From assembly GCA_029255685.2 (NCBI GenBank), contig CM055319.2, forward strand, positions 28,925,568 through 28,989,567: a stretch of DNA of 64,000 bases. The letters run 5' to 3'. Positions 58,600 to 64,000 of the stretch are shown piece after piece (position 1 is the first letter of the stretch; each line of letters opens with the position of its first letter). A program made the position numbers and the translations under genes. The stretch comes from Silene conica (lineage: Eukaryota > Streptophyta > Magnoliopsida > Caryophyllales > Caryophyllaceae). Under the pieces are notes generated by a model. The model had not been told where the DNA came from, ran no database searches, and saw only the letters and a list, made by a program, of their open reading frames with translations.

Positions 58600-61545
58600 T
58601 GTAATACCCCGTATTTTAGCCTCGGTCAACGGCAGTCAAACCGTGTTTCATACAAGTATTTCAAAGGGAATGTTTATAAAGTATTTTACATAAACTGTTA
58701 TTATTTTATAAATCGTATTTCTACGATTATTTCGAATTTCATACATTTTTTTTTATATTTGACGACTATATCGTAAAATGACGTTTCATTCGTATTTCTT
58801 TAAATTCTTAATAATATATTTCTTGTTTTTATTTTTATTTCTCGTCTATACTTAAATTCAATTATTTATGTATTTATTTATTTATTTATTTAAGTCATAA
58901 TTATATTTAAATCCTAATCTTTATATATTCTTATGTAAGTGCTGATAATTTAAATTATTGATTTAATTAATATTTACTACTACTAAATTGTATGGTTTAA
59001 TTAGTATAATTTAATGTATGTGCTTGCTAATTTTATTTACGAGTCGGGAACGGGACGTAGGTAATAGGATGCCTCGTTATGCGTGATTGACTATGGATGA
59101 TTGGGCTTGGACTTGGGTTAGACTATAACCCTTATGCGTGAAACAAAACAACAAAAACACCAGCCTCATCCATCGACACACAACACATCAATACAAACCC
59201 TAATCAACCCTATTCCCATCGGCTAACCAAAAACCTTACTCACCCCTACATCTCGCCTGCCTCCTTACCACCTCTATACCCTAACCTCTGCTATGGTCTA
59301 CCGTAAGATTTGAAGAGAGCAAAGGAGAAAGAGAACAACGCAAGAACAACCTTCACCTTTGTCATTCCCACCTTCGCGTAACTGTAAGTCGTGCACCCGT
59401 TTTCTTCAAATTTTCAGACCGTCTTCCTTATGTTCTATAGTTGTGAGTAATCCTTGTAGTGTATGTAACACGGTTATCGCCTTTAATTCACCATAGGACC
59501 CCGTATTTGTTAAAGCAAAGGTCAGAAAGTGACGATAGTAACTTCGATACACTGCTCTGTTTCCGCGTGTTCAAATTGTGTTGTGATTGTTGCTTTTTCG
59601 TTCATGGGTTGAGTCAATTCGTGTCGTGGGTTATGAGTGTTAGTAGTGGTGTATTATTTTGGTGATGTTGGTTGTAGTAAGCAGGTGTGTGGGTGGCCGG
59701 AGGAGGCTGATTACGAGCCTGTTCAAAGTTGCAGGAACACAGGGGTTTCGAGTGTGTTCAGTGGGTTTTGGCGTGGTTGTTTCAAAGAGTGAGTGGTGTC
59801 GAAGGTGGGTGCTTGGCACCAGGGGTTGTGGGTGACGTGAGGTGTCGAGGGAGGGGTTTGGTTGCGGCTACAGTGGTGTTAACAGGCGGTTAAAGTAGCG
59901 GGTTTGCAGAGGGGGAAACACGGGTGCAAGAGCGGGTTTTCGCTGTTTGTGACCAGTGAGTTTTGTACGGGTTTCGAGGGTTGTTGGGGCTGAGTCAGGG
60001 GTAGAGATGAGTGATAGTGGGTGCACCATAGCACAGTGGTGGTAGCCACCGTGTCGTGGTGGTGGTTCAGGTGTCGATAAGGCGTCGAAGGGGTTGTGAA
60101 TGGGGGCTGTAGAGGGCTGGTTGTGTCGTTTTTGGGAGGCTGTTCGCGTATTTGAATGTTTATACATAAGGCTATTCTGTCTTTTAGTGTATCCTTATTA
60201 ATACATAAGGCTATTTTGTCTTTTAGTGTATCATTATTAGTAGTAGTTCTAATGCCGCCTTTACATGAAGATTGATTAATATTATTATTATTTGATATTA
60301 TCATTACTATTAGTATTATATTAGTATTAATATTAGTGTTGTTGTTGTTGTTGTTTGGTCCATACACCATTATTATTATTATCATCAATTGTTATTGTTA
60401 TTATATTATTACAATTATTACTAATATTGTTATTATTGTTATTATTAGTAATGTTGTTCACACTTTTAATTATATAAGTTGTTAAGTAAATGTTATACAA
60501 GAATGTGACGGTTATCGATAGTTCGATTATATTTTTAATGTTCTTTTATTTATTTGAAGTTAGTCGTAAAAGTAATAAGGACGGGTTGGTTAAGTTAATT
60601 TATTTCTATAACGCGTTAATTTACGATGTTGACTAATTAATTAATAATTTACGTATTATGTTAAATAGAGAATTAATATTAAGTAATATTCATAGGGAAC
60701 GAGTTTGAAGTGGAGTATTTCTGATTCTCGTTGATTACGTGAGTACTCGGAGTTGTTGCTTGATCAGGTAGGTTACACTGACACTATACTACAGTTATAT
60801 GTTATGAGTGGATGTTGAGTGTATGATCTGATATGGATGATGAGCATGAATGATATGAGAATGATATATGGTTATGATAGATTATTATTACTGTTACATT
60901 CATAAGCATGATTATTATTATTGTTGCATTCATGAGCATGCATATGCATTGGATACAGATTCGAGATGATGATATATTATTGGGCCCAGGCTAGTTCTGC
61001 AGGACTAGACCTGGTGACCTCAGCTGTTATGCTGGTGTTCGGCGACGGCCGATTATAGTCTGCCGGGAGGTTCGGTATGGCTGGGTGTTACGGGTTTGAG
61101 ATTGAGATTTGTGATTGAGAATGAGATTGAGATGGAGCTCGAGCATATCATTGCATTTACATATCATCATTGTTGCATTATTTGTTAGCGTGTTATCCTA
61201 CTCAACTGCGAGGTTGACAGTGTATTCGTGTGCACCTACGATGATCCGAAATGGGGAGTAGATTCTACAGGTCAGAGACAGATGAGCTAGGAGCTGGGGC
61301 AGGAATGTGAGATGCATACTTTGGACCGACCTAGAATTATATCACATCTAGAGAAGTCATCAGTTGTACTTTCTTTTCCGTATGTAGTAACTGTAATAAC
61401 CAAGTTTTAAATTTTATCAGTTTTATATAAAGTACTTTGGTTGTTTTCCTTTGTTATTCACTACCTCGGATATTCCGAGATGGTAACAGCTCTACTTATT
61501 TGAGAATGTCTTGCTAAAGGCTCTTAAATAAATGGGGGTGTTACA
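58600..61545 (+). mobile_element. Solo LTR of a chromovirus related to the Tekay-type element
   Basis: 2946 bp with ends TGTAATACCCCG...GGGGGTGTTACA. Its 3' edge in inverse reads TGTAACACCCCCATTTATTTAAG...TTACCATCTCGG, like the LTRs at 10263 and 33863. No internal coding sequence. Expected 5-bp TSDs do not match (TTCAC at 58595-58599, AAACC at 61546-61550), so it may derive from recombination or have lost an end. It includes AT trinucleotide runs (60250-60470) and a 35-bp tandem duplication (about 60167-60240). The open frame 59879-60388 covers the low-complexity tract and is not a gene. Confidence 0.8.
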
Positions 61546-61906
61546 AAACCTCAAAAACAATATTATAAGATAATAAATATACTAATTGTAGTATTGAAAT
61601 AATAATTCTAATTAAGAGATTAGGATTTATCTTAAGGAAAACCGATTTTGTGCTAGCTTGTTCAAGATCTCGGTTGTTTAAGGGGTTGTCTTGGTGCATC
61701 TTAGAGGAGGTGTTCTTGTTGAACATTTTGGAAGATCATCCTAGCATTCGATTTGGACCGTGTGTAAGGGTTCTAAATCACTTCTATTTCCGCATTTTTA
61801 AGCATGCATAAGATCATATAATAATATAATTAAAATGTTAATTATAAGATTATGTTAGTATGACTAAAAGTAATAGATTATGAGATATCTAAACCCTTCA
61901 ATTGGT
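61546..61906 (+). repeat. LTR of copy V, second part, with primer-binding-site remnant
   Basis: Resumes the LTR after the solo LTR and ends AAACCCTTCA at 61900, followed by ATTGGT (61901-61906), the first six bases of the usual primer-binding site. At 61907 it joins a minus-strand gag. Confidence 0.8.
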
Positions 61907-62079
61907 TGAGCGGTCGGAGCGGCTTCGGATAGGTAACGAGTCTTATCGTCACCTTGAGCGGCCAAAAGTAATTGCGCATCCCAATCCTTAAAATTGGAAC
62001 CATGCTTATCGAGTTTGCAACGATCCATAAAGGATCGAAGCCATGATACGTTAGTGAGAGGTGAAGCGTTGGTTGCCAT
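61907..62079 (-). pseudogene. gag: Copia gag of copy VI, N-terminal fragment
   Basis: The first ~57 codons of the same gag as in copies II and IV (MATNASPLTNVSWL, KLDKHGSNFKDWDAQL, up to YLSEAAPTA), then a junction with the primer-binding-site remnant of the copy V LTR. The rest of gag is missing. The open frame continues a few codons into LTR sequence without meaning. Confidence 0.85.
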
Positions 62080-64000
62080 TGATATTGTTGAAAATTAAAC
62101 TACAATAAAATGAAGGAAAAACAACATCATTTTAACATTCATAATTTAAACTTAAAACTTAAACAAGTTTATTAGTTATTTACTTAACGATCTCTTACCC
62201 AATTAAGTAAACAATCCCGAGACCCAAACCCATACTAATCCGGGCACGGTATAGCCGATTCAACCCGTATTGGTATAATTTGGTGGCTTAACCTTTTAAT
62301 CGGTTCTACCTTAGAACTACCGGTCGACAATTTTTTAAAAATCGTCTTTAGCCCGAACTTATTGTAACTATGGTTACGAATACTTTCGTTGAGATCGACC
62401 AAATTTCAAGGTGTAATCTTTATTACCCCACTTACCCAACCTGACAATTTTAGTACCCCGGTATAGCCGAGCCTACGTTCTTGTGAAGAAGGGATTCATG
62501 GGTCCATACTTTTTGGTAAGGCTAAGTCTCAATAGTTATTTGTAAGAGATCTAGTCAAATTATTATCTATCTCCGTTTAAGTGAACTAAGTCGGTGAATT
62601 ATCGATAAAATAAATGACTAGGTCGACTAAATCGAAAAATGCATGAGACGATATCTGACGATTTGGCTATGCATGCAAACATATAAAAAGCAAATAAAAG
62701 CATAAAAATAAACCCTAGTTTGGCCTTTCCTAGAAAAGAAATAATAAAATTACAAATTCGGAAACCAACTCCTTTGGTCCCTTGAACTTCACGAGGCACG
62801 CACTTCGAGGTAAACACCGTCTTGGTCGGAACTCCTTTCCGAATGGCACCGTCTTCAAGGATCTCCGGCATTTACAAAAATTACAACTTTTCTAGTCTAC
62901 TTTATACATTATAAAATAGAAATAAATTACAATTGGGTGATACGACATCACAAAATTACAACCGAATCGGTAACCCCTTACATTACGGGAAATACCGATT
63001 TAAAAACTAAGGCCATACTAAGTAAATTACATAATCCAAAATTACGTAAATAAAATCATGACATTCATAATTAAAATATGCAATGCTTATGAATATATGA
63101 ACTATCATGCAAACCCTAAGCCAAATCGTCCTATTTAAATATCAATAATATAAATAGTTATCGTATACCTCGGTTTTATGGAATTGCGTGTTTTAACGTT
63201 TAATAACACTATGCATAATGTGAATCGGAATTCACTCTTAAGTTAATCATCCCAACTCTTTTAGGTTTCAAAATTTAGTCTTACTCAAACTTTGAACATG
63301 ATTTAACTTATTATAATAATATTGTTCGGTATTAACTCGGTTTTACGAGAAAAATAATATAAAAATCGAAAAGAGTCATAAAAATTTCAAAAATTTCAAA
63401 ATTCAAAATTTGAAAATTCTAGAATGTTCTTAAAATTTCAGAACTTTAAAAATATTAGTATTTATACGGTTTTAACATATATTTCGAAAATAAGACGTAA
63501 AACGAGCATTTTAAGTCGGAAAATTCAATAATTAGATCCATAAATGCAAATAAAATACTAAGAATAATTTTACACTTTCCAAAATACTTTAAGAACATAA
63601 AATGGACAGAAAATTAAATGGCACACTGCCCAATAGCCGAAATTTTTAATTACATGACTCTTGTTATTCAATTTTAAATGCAACTTTTTAAATATTAAGA
63701 TTAAATAAAAACAGAAACTTTTGGCTCCCAAGAATAATTTAGTGATGAAAATATCATATATTACTAAAATGGGTTAAATTTTCCGGCCATTTTGACAACT
63801 ATTGCAAATTTTAACGATTTTCATCATATATCGTATGATTTTAACCTTTAAAATTATTTCTCAAGCATAAAATAAGATAAAAATCTCAAAATTTATATAC
63901 ATTCTGGAAATAATATATATGACATCATGTTAAATTTTTATGGCCAAATTCCAACTTAAACTATTAAAGTCGAAATAATGTCACTAATTACCCGATTTTT
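62080..64000 (-). mobile_element. Leader of gag-only copia copy VI (continues beyond the window)
   Basis: Collinear and highly similar to 52638-54560 of copy IV, including the 90-codon leader frame (62599-62871). No other coding region. The primer-binding site and 5' LTR are expected just past the right edge. Confidence 0.85.

Noticed and set aside
59879-60388. 169-codon minus-strand frame
   Set aside because: Covers AAT/TTG low-complexity sequence within a solo LTR, with poly-Asn; no conserved domain.

Overview
The window is plant nuclear DNA, very probably from an angiosperm with a repeat-rich genome. I see no host gene that I would defend. Almost everything is transposable-element sequence: Ty3/gypsy chromovirus and Athila/Tat-like LTR elements, Ty1/copia elements primed by initiator-Met tRNA, CACTA and hAT transposons, a LINE, a SINE and a TRIM. 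These are layered inside one another, so the order of insertion can be read from target-site duplications (TSDs). The species cannot be named from the sequence.

Region 1 (1-8550): the 3' part and 3' LTR of an Athila/Tat-like gypsy element (1-4973) sit inside the gag gene of a reverse-strand copia element (4974-8550, with a short 157-bp LTR). The same gag was also hit by a non-autonomous CACTA element (5799-8215, TSD GTA). That CACTA itself carries a tRNA-derived SINE (6128-6291, 13-bp TSD) and a 5S rRNA-like segment.

Region 2 (8551-16964): AT-rich background holding a tandem TRIM (three LTRs, TSD TAAGA), a chromovirus solo LTR (10263-12590, TSD ATACC), a MITE with about 115-bp inverted repeats, and an ORF1-only LINE split by a hAT MITE (TSD CTTTTCAC).

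Region 3 (16965-64000): a large cluster of one copia family. After one truncated copy with a broken RT/RNase H gene, the copies are gag-only and non-autonomous, and their orientation alternates (-, +, -, +, -). They are joined through partial LTRs and include a near-perfect 362-bp palindrome centred on a primer-binding site at 46.9 kb. A 4.2-kb CACTA element (29085-33254, TSD CGA), a young 10-kb Del/Tekay-type chromovirus (33863-43818, TSD ATCTC) and a solo LTR (58600-61545) are inserted in this cluster.

The observations most worth following are: (a) a small stem-loop with a constant GGA loop but different stems, placed just before the polypurine tract in a TRIM and in chromovirus copies; (b) a duplicated stem-loop/polypurine module in the Tekay element, where a related solo LTR with intact TSD ends at the second module, which suggests alternative LTR start sites; (c) the 362-bp palindrome and the alternating array of gag-only copia copies; (d) a predicted 91/92-bp intron in their gag that restores the same short C-terminus in every copy.
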